This document shows, one piece after another, positions 32,985-43,624 of a stretch of 64,000 bases of DNA (position 1 is its first letter; the number at the start of each line of letters is the position of its first letter). Below the pieces are notes generated by a model. The model was not told where the DNA came from. It made no database searches and saw only the letters and a program-made list of their open reading frames with translations. The stretch lies in assembly GCF_000247695.1 (NCBI RefSeq), contig NW_004624776.1:17936261-18000260 (forward strand). Reading direction: 5' to 3'. Made by a program: the position numbers and the translations under genes. The DNA is from Heterocephalus glaber (taxonomy: Eukaryota; Chordata; Mammalia; Rodentia; Bathyergidae).

Positions 32985-33253
32985 GTTACTTCACAGTGAC
33001 ATTTAGAGCTGAAAAATAGTGAATAAACAAAGATGGTTTCTAATCCCTTTCCCTCCGTAAATCATAGGACTATATAGTTTGTTAGGATATATGAAAGATA
33101 TTTGAGAATTTGGAGTTTCAAGCAGTGAGATTATTCTTTATTAGTGATGAGACATTGCATCCCTAATCTCATAGTGAAGTGAAATCTGAAAGAAAAAATG
33201 TAAATTAAACCCCAGCTCCCCAAAAGTCATTGTAAGAGCCTGTTTCAAAAAAT

Positions 33254-33440
33254 GAATGAAGGACTGGAGATGAAACTCCGTTGTGAAGGCCCTGGGGGCA
33301 GTCCTCTGTATCACACATTCATAGTTGCATATATAGATAGATGAATAGCAAAATTAGAAAGAGTGGAAGTGGGGCTTAGTAGCAGAGCTCTTGTGTGCTC
33401 TGCTTGAGGCCCTAGATTTGATCCCTGATAATGGAGGAAA
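33254..33440 (+). repeat. Two degraded ID SINEs
   Basis: ggactggagatgaaactccg...aaggccctgggggcagtcct, and gtggggcttagtagcagagc...ggccctagatttgatccctg. Confidence 0.55.
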
Positions 33441-33970
33441 AAACTCTATTGATAGCTAAGAGTTTCATGAAAAGAAAGAAACTTTTTTTTTTAGAAACTT
33501 ATTTTTAAAAGACACTTATAGAAATAGCATTTAGAAAGGTTTGGCACTTATGTCTTGTAAATAATGTGACTAAACATTTTATTTCTTTGTGATGTTTTTG
33601 TTTTTCACAGCTTCACATATTGCAGCATAGCTTTATTAAAGATTACCTTTTGATCATCTCCATTTAGTTTAAATGGATAGTATTCTTAAACAAAATTTTT
33701 TAAAGAGTCATTTATTGCTTAGTGATCATTATACAGTACTCTCATCGTAGACTTCTCCTTAATTCTAGTTTTGTATGTACTTTTCACTCATGTTTTATAT
33801 CATTAAATGGAATTGTAAATGAACATTTAGTTTTTAGTAAATTGCTTTTGAAAATAATTTTTACTTTCTTGAGATTTAAACATTGGTGCCTTTGTGTCAG
33901 AATATTACTTATGATTACTATGTTTTTAACACACTTGAGACTGGAAATGGTCATCAAAATGAGAATTACT

Positions 33971-34054
33971 GGGCCGGGGATTTAGCTCAGTGGTTCTGCT
34001 GTCTGCCTTGAAAGCGCAAGGTCCTGAGTTCGATCTCTGGTACCAAACAAAAAG
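33971..34054 (+). repeat. Young ID-like SINE with 14-bp TSD
   Basis: gggccggggatttagctcag...gttcgatctctggtacc plus A tail. TSD aaatgagaattact at 33957-33970 and 34055-34068. Confidence 0.95.
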
Positions 34055-34141
34055 AAATGAGAATTACTATTTTAGGCAAGCATTATACCATCTGAGCTAT
34101 GTCCTCAACTTGAGAAATTGCAATTTTTGAATGTTATTTAG

Positions 34142-34232
34142 GGACTGGAGATGTAGGTCAGTGGTAGAGCAGTTGCCTACCGTGTGCAAGGCCATGAGTT
34201 CTATCCTCAGCACTGCATACATAAGTAAATAA
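34142..34232 (+). repeat. Old-type ID SINE
   Basis: ggactggagatgtaggtcag, tggtagagcagttgcctacc and gttctatcctcagcactgca. Confidence 0.8.
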
Positions 34233-34257
34233 AAGTCATTTAGTAATTTCACCTGAG

Positions 34258-34318
34258 GTTTTTTTTTTTCTTTTTGGTACCAGGGATCGAACTCGCGTCC
34301 TTGTGCTTGCACAGCAAC
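34258..34318 (-). repeat. 5'-truncated young ID-like SINE
   Basis: ggtaccagggatcgaactcg...cttgtgcttgcacagcaac. It stops before the A box. tgaggttttttttt occurs on both sides. Confidence 0.85.
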
Positions 34319-34478
34319 AATTGAGGTTTTTTTTTGAAGTTAATGGGATTGTTGTTAGTAAATTACTTATTTTTAGGAAGTAGTTTCTATAATTAACTTT
34401 CAAAGGTTTCTAACATTTGTATGGCCTTTTGTGCTATAGATAACTTCAGTAGTGCATTGTTTCAGAAACTGGTACACT

Positions 34479-34568
34479 AGGGGCCGGGTATTTAGCTCAG
34501 TGGTTTCGCCGCCTGCTGCGCAAGCGCAAGGACCCGAGTTCAATCCCCGATACCAAAAAAAAAAAAAA
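34479..34568 (+). repeat. Young ID-like SINE with 15-bp TSD
   Basis: ggggccgggtatttagctca...gcctgctgcgcaagcgcaag...caatccccgatacc plus A tail. TSD agaaactggtacact at 34464-34478 and 34569-34583. Confidence 0.95.
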
Positions 34569-35138
34569 AGAAACTGGTACACTTGCATTCAGGTTTTAGG
34601 TAGCACCATTGCTCAGCTTAAGGAAAGCAGGGTTTTGTTGAAATTCAATAACTGATTGTGCAAAATGAAGACTTCTATTATATACCTATAGTCTCTGAGT
34701 AGAAGGGTACTTTAGTAAAAATGAAAGAATGAATATTTGGACAGTGAAAATTATGTGTGATTTTTACCTATTTTAACACTTTGGTGACCTAGGAGGAAGA
34801 AAAATTGGTACCAGTTATTGTTTTAGATTTTCCTTTGAAGTCTTGGTATGTGTTTTTGGTGGAACAGAAACATTAAAAAATAATTTGTGGTAGATTTTAT
34901 GTAATTTGGTTCACGGATCATCTTGCAATATAAACTGGTATTCTAAGCATTTATAGTGTATTACGTTTGGGAGACTGGTGTTCTCTTTGGTGTTTCTATT
35001 AAGTAAACGATATTGGAAATTTTCAAAATTTTTAATGGAAAGTGATGTTGTAATTCACTTTTTTCTTTTTGATTTTAGATGGGATATGTAAAATCATAAT
35101 ATCGATAGGTTGACTGTGACAACTATGTTTACTTACAG

Positions 35139-35196
35139 AGAGAACAGGAAATGAGAATGGGTGATATGGGTCCCCGTGGAGCAATAAACATGGGAG
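35139..35196 (+). CDS. PSPC1: PSPC1 internal exon: start of low-complexity tail
   Basis: A 58-bp exon reading REQEMRMGDMGPRGAINMG plus the first base of an Asp codon. The acceptor is acttacag and the donor gag|gtaggg. It begins the Gly/Met/Pro-rich C-terminal region that follows the coiled coil in PSPC1. If the donor is not used, the frame stays open for 29 codons to a TAA at 35283-35285 (see findings). Confidence 0.93.
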
Positions 35197-35653
35197 GTAG
35201 GGATTTGAAGCAAAAGCCTTCTGTAACTTACTTGTACTTCTTTGGGATACTGTCAATGCTCTTTGTGGTATCTACATATCAATAAGAGACTTAAAATATG
35301 GAACCGACACTAGTGAAGGTGAAATCTTTTTCATTTATTAAAGTGAAATATAATTATATTAAAAATACATGCCAAGGAAGAAAGTTTGGAAGCTGTATGT
35401 TACATACTTATATAGCTTCAGTGAAAGAAATATAAATTTCTAATACAGCCTGAAAATAGTTCAGTCATGATATGATGTAATACAGTTGTGTCGTATTTTT
35501 GTAATCAAGTTTTGTGCCTTCAAATTGGCTTTTTTACTCTGGAAAATTATAGTTTTTGGTCAAGTGTTTTTAAACTTTTTGAGAACATTTTACAAATTTC
35601 TGTTTTAAACTAACATTTTGTTCATGTTATTGAGTATTTAACATTTTGTTCTT

Positions 35654-35741
35654 TTTTTTTTTTTTTTTGGTACCAGGGATCGAACTCGGGTCCTTAGCTT
35701 GCGAGGCAGGCGGTGGAACCACTGAGCTAAATCCCCGGCCC
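35654..35741 (-). repeat. Young ID-like SINE with 15-bp TSD
   Basis: ggtaccagggatcgaactcg to gctaaatccccggccc. TSD taacattttgttctt at 35639-35653 and 35742-35756. Confidence 0.95.
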
Positions 35742-36912
35742 TAACATTTTGTTCTTAACCATAGTAATGTACGTGGAAGTGCACCGCCTAGAGAGATCTA
35801 TGACTTGAGGAAATGAAATGTGCCTTGCCTCATGCACAATGTACAATTTTTAAGAAAGTGCCTGCATTAGCAACTTTAATGTCAATTGGCTTTTATAGTC
35901 AGATTATCAGGAAATTAGAATCAATAAATAAAAATTAGTGGAGTATCAGAATTGTGGGTCTTCAGTTTAAAGTGCCATACATTTAAACATTAGATAATGC
36001 ATTAAACTTTCACATTAAATGGTCCTACTGAAGCTATCACAAAGTCAAAATCTTTGTATAACCCAAATGTACACAGTATTTTGAAAATAACATTGCTAGG
36101 GCATCCTGTGTACATGATGTGCACACCCATGTAGTAATTCTTCAACTACATCGTGTATGAAATAAAACTTAAAAGACAGAATGAACATTTTCTATAATCA
36201 CTTTTTCTTCCTTAAATCTCTGACACCAGTTCTTTGACACTTCTTAATTACATAGTCTGGAATTGGTTCATTTTCTTATCTACCAACAAGTAGTTATTAA
36301 ATATCTTTGGTATATAAAGGACTCCTGAAACATTTTCCTTGCCCATAATAAATTTAATCATTCACATGGATACATGAAGTAATTAGTTTAAATTCTAAAA
36401 TATGAAGCATAGTTGAATATATAATGATGTACCAGTGGTTGTGTATTTGTCTTTTTCAGAGTAAATTCTGGTTTGCTATATAAAATAATCTATATGCTTT
36501 CTAAGGACGATAAAAATGAGATTATTGTGGATTATAAGTAAAGTGAAGAACCATTACAATCATTAGGTTGTCATTAACATCAGAACCAGACTTTAAAATA
36601 GTATAAAGCTTAAAATCATTTCTCATGGTCCGGAGAGATTGAAAGCATTCTCTTTGCTTGATTAGCAACTTTATAAGAATATGCTTTTACATGCCTTATT
36701 TAGTTAGGAATTCAAGAGAATTTAAACATTTTATGACATTTTCACTAGAAAACCGCATTTACATTTTCAACACTTACTTTCCTGAAGTCTAATCCATTTA
36801 ATATTCTTTTCTTTAGTCTTTATTCAATGGGAGACTTTACCTTAATGGTGTTTTGGAGTTAATCCAGTAGGGTTACTGTTGAGTAGGTAAAACTGATCTA
36901 TCCCTTTAAGGT

Positions 36913-36995
36913 ACATGGATGGGACCAGGTGTATAGCTCAGTGCTAAAGCTTGTACTTAGTGGCTTGGGTTTGATCCCCAGCAGAAAAATAAAGA
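36913..36995 (+). repeat. Old ID SINE
   Basis: ggaccaggtgtatagctcag...ttgggtttgatccccagcag. Confidence 0.7.
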
Positions 36996-37838
36996 ATAAA
37001 TTCTATTGATGGAATGTAGCAGTAGATTTTCTGGTTTACCATTAGTGTGCATACCAAGTAAAACACAGATTATAAAGCCAGATAATGGCAACGTTTCTTA
37101 GATCTTTAAATTTAGTTTATCTATAGTTCTGTGGATGAAGATGTCAGTACTAAAAAAAAGGCTGATAGTTGGGAATATACTGATCCTTTTTTAATTCTCA
37201 AAGTTGTATAGTTATAGTCCAGACTCACAAGTATAACAAGTCTACTGAAGAAGAAGAGGGAAAAAAAATACTATTGTTAATCTGTTCTTTTGAGGGAAAA
37301 TTAAGGAAAGGTGCCTGTTAGATACTGTCTTCAACCCTACTTCATTTCTAGATTGTGGAAACCTGTTAAAGTGATAATGTAACTGTCCCAAGGGAATGGA
37401 AACATTCTTGGATAAAATATAGATTTATCTGCAAGAACATTTTAGGGTTAAGAAAGTAATTCCTTTGAAAAGTTGCTTGTTTTCTAGGATTGGGTTTGAA
37501 GAACAATAGTATGCGATGCTGACGATTGTTATAGGTGAGAATGTTTTCAGCTACTCCTTGGACAGGACACTAGAGAGAGTTCAGCATCATTAGGTATTCT
37601 GAAGTGGATCTGAATGAAAATTTCAGCTCCTTTTATAATGTATATTTGAGAAATTGAATTCTGAGGGTCAGAAAATTGACCTACATAATGAAATGCTAGG
37701 AGAAACCTCTAAGCTGGAATCAGTCTTTGTTCTGAATTTTTAGGAACAAGCAAGAGCACTTAAAAAATGAAAAGAAAATTTTTTTGAATACCTAAAAATA
37801 CGCCTTTTAAACCATCTTATTTATAATAAGTATTCCAG

Positions 37839-37931
37839 GGCCGGGGATTTAGCTCAGTGGTTTCGTCGCCTGCTGCGCAAGCGCAAGGACCCGAGTTCGA
37901 TCCCCGGTACCAAAAAAAATAAAAAATAAAA
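37839..37931 (+). repeat. Young ID-like SINE with 17-bp TSD
   Basis: ggccggggatttagctcagt...gcctgctgcgcaagcgcaag...gttcgatccccggtacc plus A tail. TSD tataataagtattccag at 37822-37838 and 37932-37948. Close to the family consensus. Confidence 0.97.
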
Positions 37932-38362
37932 TATAATAAGTATTCCAGTTGAACCACTATGGCAATTAATATGAGATAGATGAATGTCTTTTTTGATGAA
38001 AAAATTTGATCCATATCTGATTATCCTCATTGCCAGAATTTTGCATGTCAACATCTCTGGGTGCAGTTGTTTTTAAAAATAAGTTTTATCACAATGAGTC
38101 ATTTTTATTGGGGGAGTTTAGATTGCATTTTAATAAAATGTTTAAAAAATAGTACTTTGTAATTTGGAAATGTACTTAGTAATGCTATAAAAGCCAAGAG
38201 TTTTCTGCAGTGATCTTTGTAGGAAGTGGTTTCCCCCCTTACACCTTAGTGTCATTTACCTGGTACTGTTTTTAGTTATGGTTAAGAGAACATTTTTGAA
38301 GTGGTGATCCTCTCTTGTTCATTGAAACTGATAGAGTCAAAATTGTTGGTTAACAAATTTTT

Positions 38363-38510
38363 TGCCGGGTATGGGTGTGCATACTTCTAATTCCAGCACC
38401 TGGGAGGCTGAGGCAGGAGGATTGCCTTGAGTTAGAAGCCAGCCTGAACTATATAGTGAGACACTGTCTCAAACAAAACAAAACCAAAAACAAACCAAAC
38501 CAAAACAAAA
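38363..38510 (+). repeat. B1 SINE
   Basis: gccgggtatgggtgtgcata...ctgggaggctgaggcaggag...ccagcctgaactatatagtg plus a CAAAA-rich tail. Confidence 0.9.
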
Positions 38511-38811
38511 TTGTTGTAAGTAGGCTATAGTACATAATACTGATTTTTAAAACTTTGAAATTGTTACATTCTCAAATGGCCTAAAATAATTGATAGTTGC
38601 CTCGCTTGTTTTATGTTTACATATTTTGGGGATGAAACTTTTAGCATGTAGACAATGCTGTGTTGCACAGTAGATATTTGTCTCATTCTCAAGGAAGGAA
38701 AATGATTTTGGTAATAGTCTTGGGGTATAAGGTCATGTAAGTTATGTAAAGTTTTTTTAATGTTTACTAAACTAAGATAGGACAGCTCTAAGTATAGATT
38801 GTTTTACATAG

Positions 38812-38981
38812 ATGCGTTTAGCCCAGCACCTGCTGGTAACCAAGGTCCTCCTCCAATGATGGGTATGAATATGAACAACAGAGGAACTATACCTGGCCCA
38901 CCAATGGGTCCTGGTCCTGCCATGGGACCAGAAGGAGCTGCAAATATGGGAACTCCAATGATGCCAGATAATGGAGCAGTG
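38812..38981 (+). CDS. PSPC1: PSPC1 internal exon: Gly/Pro/Met-rich tail
   Basis: A 170-bp exon that completes Asp and continues [20 protein letters not shown], then [36 protein letters not shown]. This low-complexity, disordered Pro/Gly/Met-rich segment is typical of PSPC1 and differs from the tails of NONO and SFPQ, so it fixes the paralogue. The acceptor is tacatag and the donor gtg|gtaatg. Read-through past the donor would add [12 protein letters not shown] before a TAA near 39020. Confidence 0.96.
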
Positions 38982-40986
38982 GTAATGTATCATGAACATT
39001 ATTTTGATTATATTCAGTAATGTACACTTGTGCCCCAAAGATACCTTCACACTTAACATAATTTGGCATCATTTGTTTCGGCAAGAGAGAGAGAGAAACA
39101 ACCAATGACAGAAAAATAACTTTGTGAAGTGATGTTTAGATTTATGAGAGACAATCTTTAATAGCCCGAGTTAGGAGTACTATCCATGGTATGCTCTTAT
39201 ATCCCAGTATATAGCACATACTATGTTTTTACAAATTTTTTTCAGCGCTTTAATTTGTAGCCACCATTTGTCAGTGCTCACTGTAATGGTTGAATATTTT
39301 ACATTTATGTTCTTTCTCTGTGTGAACTCCTTTGGTGGGGATAAAACTCCATTATGTATGAAAACACAATTTTCAGTAACCGTTTTTGCTAGAATGGTCA
39401 CATGTCATGACTTCAGAGTGTGTATTTTCACTGTAATAAACAGGGTTCTTTTTTTTGGTACATTCTAAACTTACATTGCTGTATTTTCACAGAATTACTT
39501 TTTATATTTGTTACTAAATTTAGGTAACTTTTGCTTTGCTCTGAGAGTGTGAAGATATCTTTGTATGGGTTAAATATAAAAGGAAGGTGTTTCAGTTGCA
39601 TTTTATTATATATTCAATATCATCAAGACTGATAACTTTTATCCTTAAATGAAGCTTTATAATGGCAGAACATTTTCTCATGTGTTCATCATTGTTCTAA
39701 ATGACATTTAGAAAGAAAACTTTGTTGGCTTTATATTTTGAAAAGGCAGTTTGGTTTGGGCACTACCATATCAAATGTTTAAGGTCCACTGCTGCTAAAG
39801 AAGAAAAACACTGCCAGTTAAACTTAGACATACTATCATTTGTAAATCCATGTTGATTTAGAAGACAATAAAAGTAAGACATTGTGGGCTAGAGATATAG
39901 CTCAGTGGTAAAACTACTTTCTAGCATGTGCAAGGGCACTAAAAAAAAGTAAGACATTGTGCGTTTTAGAATTGAGGAATGCACAGTTTGTCATTTTAAA
40001 TTTATTTACTTAAGATGTAGTCTTTTTAAAATTAGGAAAATCTGATGTGCTAATAGTTGGAATTTTAAAAATGATAGTTTATCAGCAAATTGAGGCAGTG
40101 TCAGCACCTACTATGAACGCCTATTTTATTTTAGATGGCACCTATTTTTAGAGTAAAATGTCAGAAAACTCAAAAAAACATTAATTTGGTTAAGTTTTTC
40201 TTTAGCATATAACTCTCAGTTAAGTAATAATGTTAACTATCCTATTTTTATACTTCTTTCCCTGAAATTGTAAACTATTTGAATATCACTCTTGGGGCTT
40301 TTTTGCACTTAGATTTTACTATATTGTACTTAAGGAATTCTGTTCAAACCTTGAGATTAATAATATATAACTTATTATTGTAAAGTCTTCAAAATATTGG
40401 GTTTTGATGTTTAATTGTGTTATTTGTCATACATATTAGCCACCATTTAAACTTTATAATCATTTTCCTAATACTAGTCTTTCAGTATAAACACCTCACA
40501 AGATTTGATATTGAAATCATAATTCTTTGCTTATGTTTAGACTGTTGCTTTGTGTCTTTGTTTTAGAATGTTTGCTTCATAAAACAATGTGATGCTGCTC
40601 CCCAGTTTTATTTTTCTCATTTTTAGTAAAAAAAAGTATTTATCTTTCACCACACAGTTTAGTGTAATACAAACTTTAAATAAAAGATCAGTAATATAAT
40701 AGCGATTAGGCTTAAGATGGCATTTGTTTATATCATACAGTCAGTTCTTTTTTCATGAAATGGGGGCATAGCATTAGCAATATGTAAAGCTTCAGATGCT
40801 GCTTTTTTATTTTTAAACATAGTAACTAATTAAATTGCTCCTTTCTTCCTTCTATGTGTGATCCTGATTCTGCTGGACTTTCTGCTGAACTTCATGACAC
40901 CACCACTTGGGATTTTGCCAATTTTTCTTGTCACTTATATTTGGCGTGTTCCAAATGGACTTCATGTTTGTTATGTGGTATTCTAG
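38982..40986 (+). other. PSPC1: PSPC1 last intron, about 2.0 kb
   Basis: From donor gtaatg to acceptor ttctag. It is nearly free of repeats; only one short ID element is present at about 39887-39944. The rest is AT-rich unique sequence. Confidence 0.85.
39887..39944 (+). repeat. ID SINE with internal deletion and 17-bp TSD
   Basis: ggctagagatatagctcagt...gcatgtgcaagggcac plus A tail; the B-box part is missing. TSD aaaagtaagacattgtg at 39870-39886 and 39945-39961. Confidence 0.85.
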
Positions 40987-41172
40987 CACAATGATAGATT
41001 TTCCCAAGGACCACCCTCCCAGATGGGCTCTCCCATGGGGAGTAGAGCAAGTTCTGAGACCCCTCAAGCACCAATGACTGGTGTGGGTCCCGTGAGTGGT
41101 GGTCCTGGTGGCTTTGGTAGAGGCAGTCAAGGGGGCACCTTCGAAGGTCCTAATAAGCGTCGTAGATACTAA
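40987..41172 (+). CDS. PSPC1: PSPC1 terminal coding exon with stop
   Basis: Sixty-one codons plus TAA. It starts [20 protein letters not shown], includes a Gly-rich [13 protein letters not shown] segment and ends EGPNKRRRY. The basic KRRRY end with a terminal aromatic residue resembles the conserved C terminus of DBHS proteins and could serve as or support a nuclear localisation signal (family knowledge). The acceptor is attctag. The five exons give about 201 residues, roughly the last two-fifths of a protein of about 520 residues. The reading frame has no breaks, so the gene looks intact here. Confidence 0.96.
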   Translation, partial: HNDRFSQGPPSQMGSPMGSRASSETPQAPMTGVGPVSGGPGGFGRGSQGGTFEGPNKRRRY

Positions 41173-41453
41173 ACATTATTTTGTTCCTGACTACCTAGAA
41201 ACAAAATTCAGTGGTATGCCTTTACACATTTACTTGTTACTTGGAAGAAATGGTTTTATTGTTAATGTGTGTGTAGACTGAAAACTTTCTTTTGTAAAAC
41301 TTGAGGTTTTTGTATTTTTCTTTATTCATAAGCTTTGTAGATTAGAATGGTAATGATGATACGCATCATTGTGAATGTTAAAATGTGTTTGTGACTTTAG
41401 CTAACTATAGCCTATGCCATAGTACTGTGAAATCTATGTAGTTACTTTATCTC

Positions 41454-41459
41454 AATAAA
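41454..41459 (+). promoter_or_regulatory. PSPC1: Proximal polyadenylation signal AATAAA of PSPC1
   Basis: AATAAA lies about 280 bases after the stop, in ctcaataaag, followed within some 40 bases by T/GT-rich sequence (gttattagtggtattctct). That is the usual layout of a cleavage and polyadenylation site. Confidence 0.7.
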
Positions 41460-41818
41460 GAAATCATTTTGAGTAATTTAAGATGTTATTAGTGGTATTC
41501 TCTTATGGTTTTACTAAGCTTTGCTGTAACAGTAATTCCTTGGTTGCTTTAACTAATCCCAGCCATTTAAAAATGCAAAAACGATTTTGCTTTTTTTGTG
41601 CAAATAGCCCTGAAGATAGAAACTTAGTGAAAGCTAATGTCAATACAGATACATAGATTAGTATATTTGGGGGTGGGAGTGCATGGGAGTTTAATTTGTG
41701 TAACCCATTGATGTTCTGTGAAATTGGAGTTGCTGCCTACATTTCATAAAGATTCTGAATATTCAGATATTCTGAAAAGGATTAATAAGGGTATCTTTGT
41801 CCTGTGCTGCTTTTTCCA

Positions 41819-41824
41819 AATAAA
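41819..41824 (+). promoter_or_regulatory. PSPC1: Candidate second polyadenylation signal
   Basis: AATAAA in ccaaataaatc with T-rich sequence around it, in the repeat-free 3' region. Use is not shown by sequence alone. Confidence 0.35.
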
Positions 41825-42504
41825 TCTTTTGAATCTTGAAAAAACTGTTTGAAGGCAAATCTCTTTTGCTTATAAAATAATATCTAGTTTTAAATTTTAT
41901 CTACCAACATTTATTTGGTGACAGTATCTAGATCTCATCTCAATTATTATACAACTAGTGTTGAATTTTTTTAAAGAAACAGTACTGTTGGATTGGTAGT
42001 TACGGCAAGATTTCCTGGGTGGTTCATGGTTAATTAGGCACTTCTTGAGAAAGTTGGTTTCTAATAGTGTTAAAAGGATAGCTTGACTCTGCAGTGTTGA
42101 CAGTATTTCTCTGTAGTTGTAATTCTCTCCAGTAAAGTCTGTGTGATGGTTAGGACTGTTTACAGAGAAGTGTTGAATTTCAAAAGGGAGAGAAACAACT
42201 TCAGAATGGAGGAGTCTTTGAAATCTGATTAGATTTCTGTTCTGTCCAATATCAATTTTGAATTGCAGTGCTTGATTTCATCATGTTACAATGTTTCCCC
42301 TGAAAGTGATAGGTACTTTTAGAAGTTTGTATGTTTTATGCTTTTGTTCGGAATTGCATTAAAAATTACATTAAGAAAGCTCACATTTAAGTTGGACTAC
42401 AAAGCTTAATTCACCAGCCACTGATCATAGCATTTACTTTTCACACATTTCAGTGTGTTAATACATCATTCTTTTACCATCTTTCTGAAAAATATGGTGT
42501 TTTA

Positions 42505-42510
42505 AATAAA
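42505..42510 (+). promoter_or_regulatory. PSPC1: Candidate distal polyadenylation signal
   Basis: AATAAA in tttaaataaattgtatg, followed by tgtaaacagtgcctttaat. A possible end of an extended 3' UTR. Confidence 0.35.
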
Positions 42511-43618
42511 TTGTATGTAAACAGTGCCTTTAATATTTCCATGGTGTCTATTTTTGGAGGAAAGCCTATTTTTGAAAGAAATAGCTTTGGTTAATTAAAA
42601 ATAAAAAGCAATTGTTTATAAAGCATAATATGCATTCTTTTTTTACCAAGTTATTTTTCGTATGTATTGTTTCATGCTATTTATTTTGACACTACAGTGT
42701 GTATGAAATTATTTTCCAAAATTTGCAATATTCACAAGCTTTGGTTTCGGTAATTCTTTGAAAACATGTGGAGATTGTAAAATGATAGTTAAGGACTATT
42801 CTCGTTGCATTTTTTCATGAGTATAAGGTGGAGGAGATTTGGATTTGTTTTATGACATTAATTGGGGTGTGAAGAGTTTTAAAATTAATTGAAATTTCTA
42901 AGTGATATTTATTGCATTTAAGTCTACTTTTTCCATCTATGTTTTATTTATCTAATACTCTGGTAATTTTTAGCATTGTATTTCATTCAAGGCTGAATTC
43001 AGATTGGGAGACACTTGATCCTTTGATGTTAATACCAAGCTACCTTTGGCCAAGGCTGTGAAATTCTGTATGATTCATTCAAGGACATTTGAAAGCCAGT
43101 GCACAGAGATGTATTAATCTCCTGAACATCCTAGTGTCCGGGCTCAACTCTGGCTCCAAGAACAGAGTTCTACACAGCTTTTCCCCTGCATCAAGAAAAT
43201 TCTTGTTCCAGTACTTACCAAGTTTATCATGGAAACAGTCAGCTTCTGAGTGACAGTCAAGTGGAGCATCTGTGAACTTCTAGTTACTCAGTTGTTTAAG
43301 GGTTTTGTATAAATATCTGTAGCTGGTTTACTCAATATTTTTCTTGTGAATTAGTATACCAATGAACATTGTTGTCCTTTGCTTAAAAATCATAGACATA
43401 AAACTGAAGAGGAAAAAAACTGAAGAGGAAATTCAATAGTGTTAGGTTGCTGAGTAAGTGTGAAGTTGTCATATATGCTATCATTTTTTAAAAGATAATA
43501 TGAAACAATTTTAATATTATCACCGTCTTCTGTTTTCTTTTTGTGTCATTTAAAATTCCAAGTACTAAGTTTAAAATCTGTAGGGTTTAGCTTTCATATA
43601 CCTTTTGCAGTTAACATA

Positions 43619-43624
43619 AATAAA
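43619..43624 (+). promoter_or_regulatory. PSPC1: Candidate most distal polyadenylation signal
   Basis: AATAAA in acataaataaaac, still in the SINE-free block. This is the last such motif I consider plausible before clear repeats begin at about 44.66 kb. Confidence 0.25.

Larger units (their letters stand above)
14848..35138 (+). other. PSPC1: PSPC1 intron of about 20.3 kb
   Basis: From donor gtaagt to acceptor acttacag. It contains dense SINEs, two L1 3' UTR fragments, two older L1 fragments, a Tigger-like MITE, hAT fossils and a 100-N gap. Unique-looking stretches with nothing I can name include 14850-15870, 17170-18360, 23200-24030, 24210-25230, 25910-26930 and 29100-29890. Confidence 0.85.
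35197..38811 (+). other. PSPC1: PSPC1 intron of about 3.6 kb
   Basis: From donor gtaggg to acceptor acatag. It holds two young ID-like SINEs, one old ID and one B1. The stretches 35760-36910 and 37000-37820 are unique AT-rich sequence with no exon visible. Confidence 0.85.
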
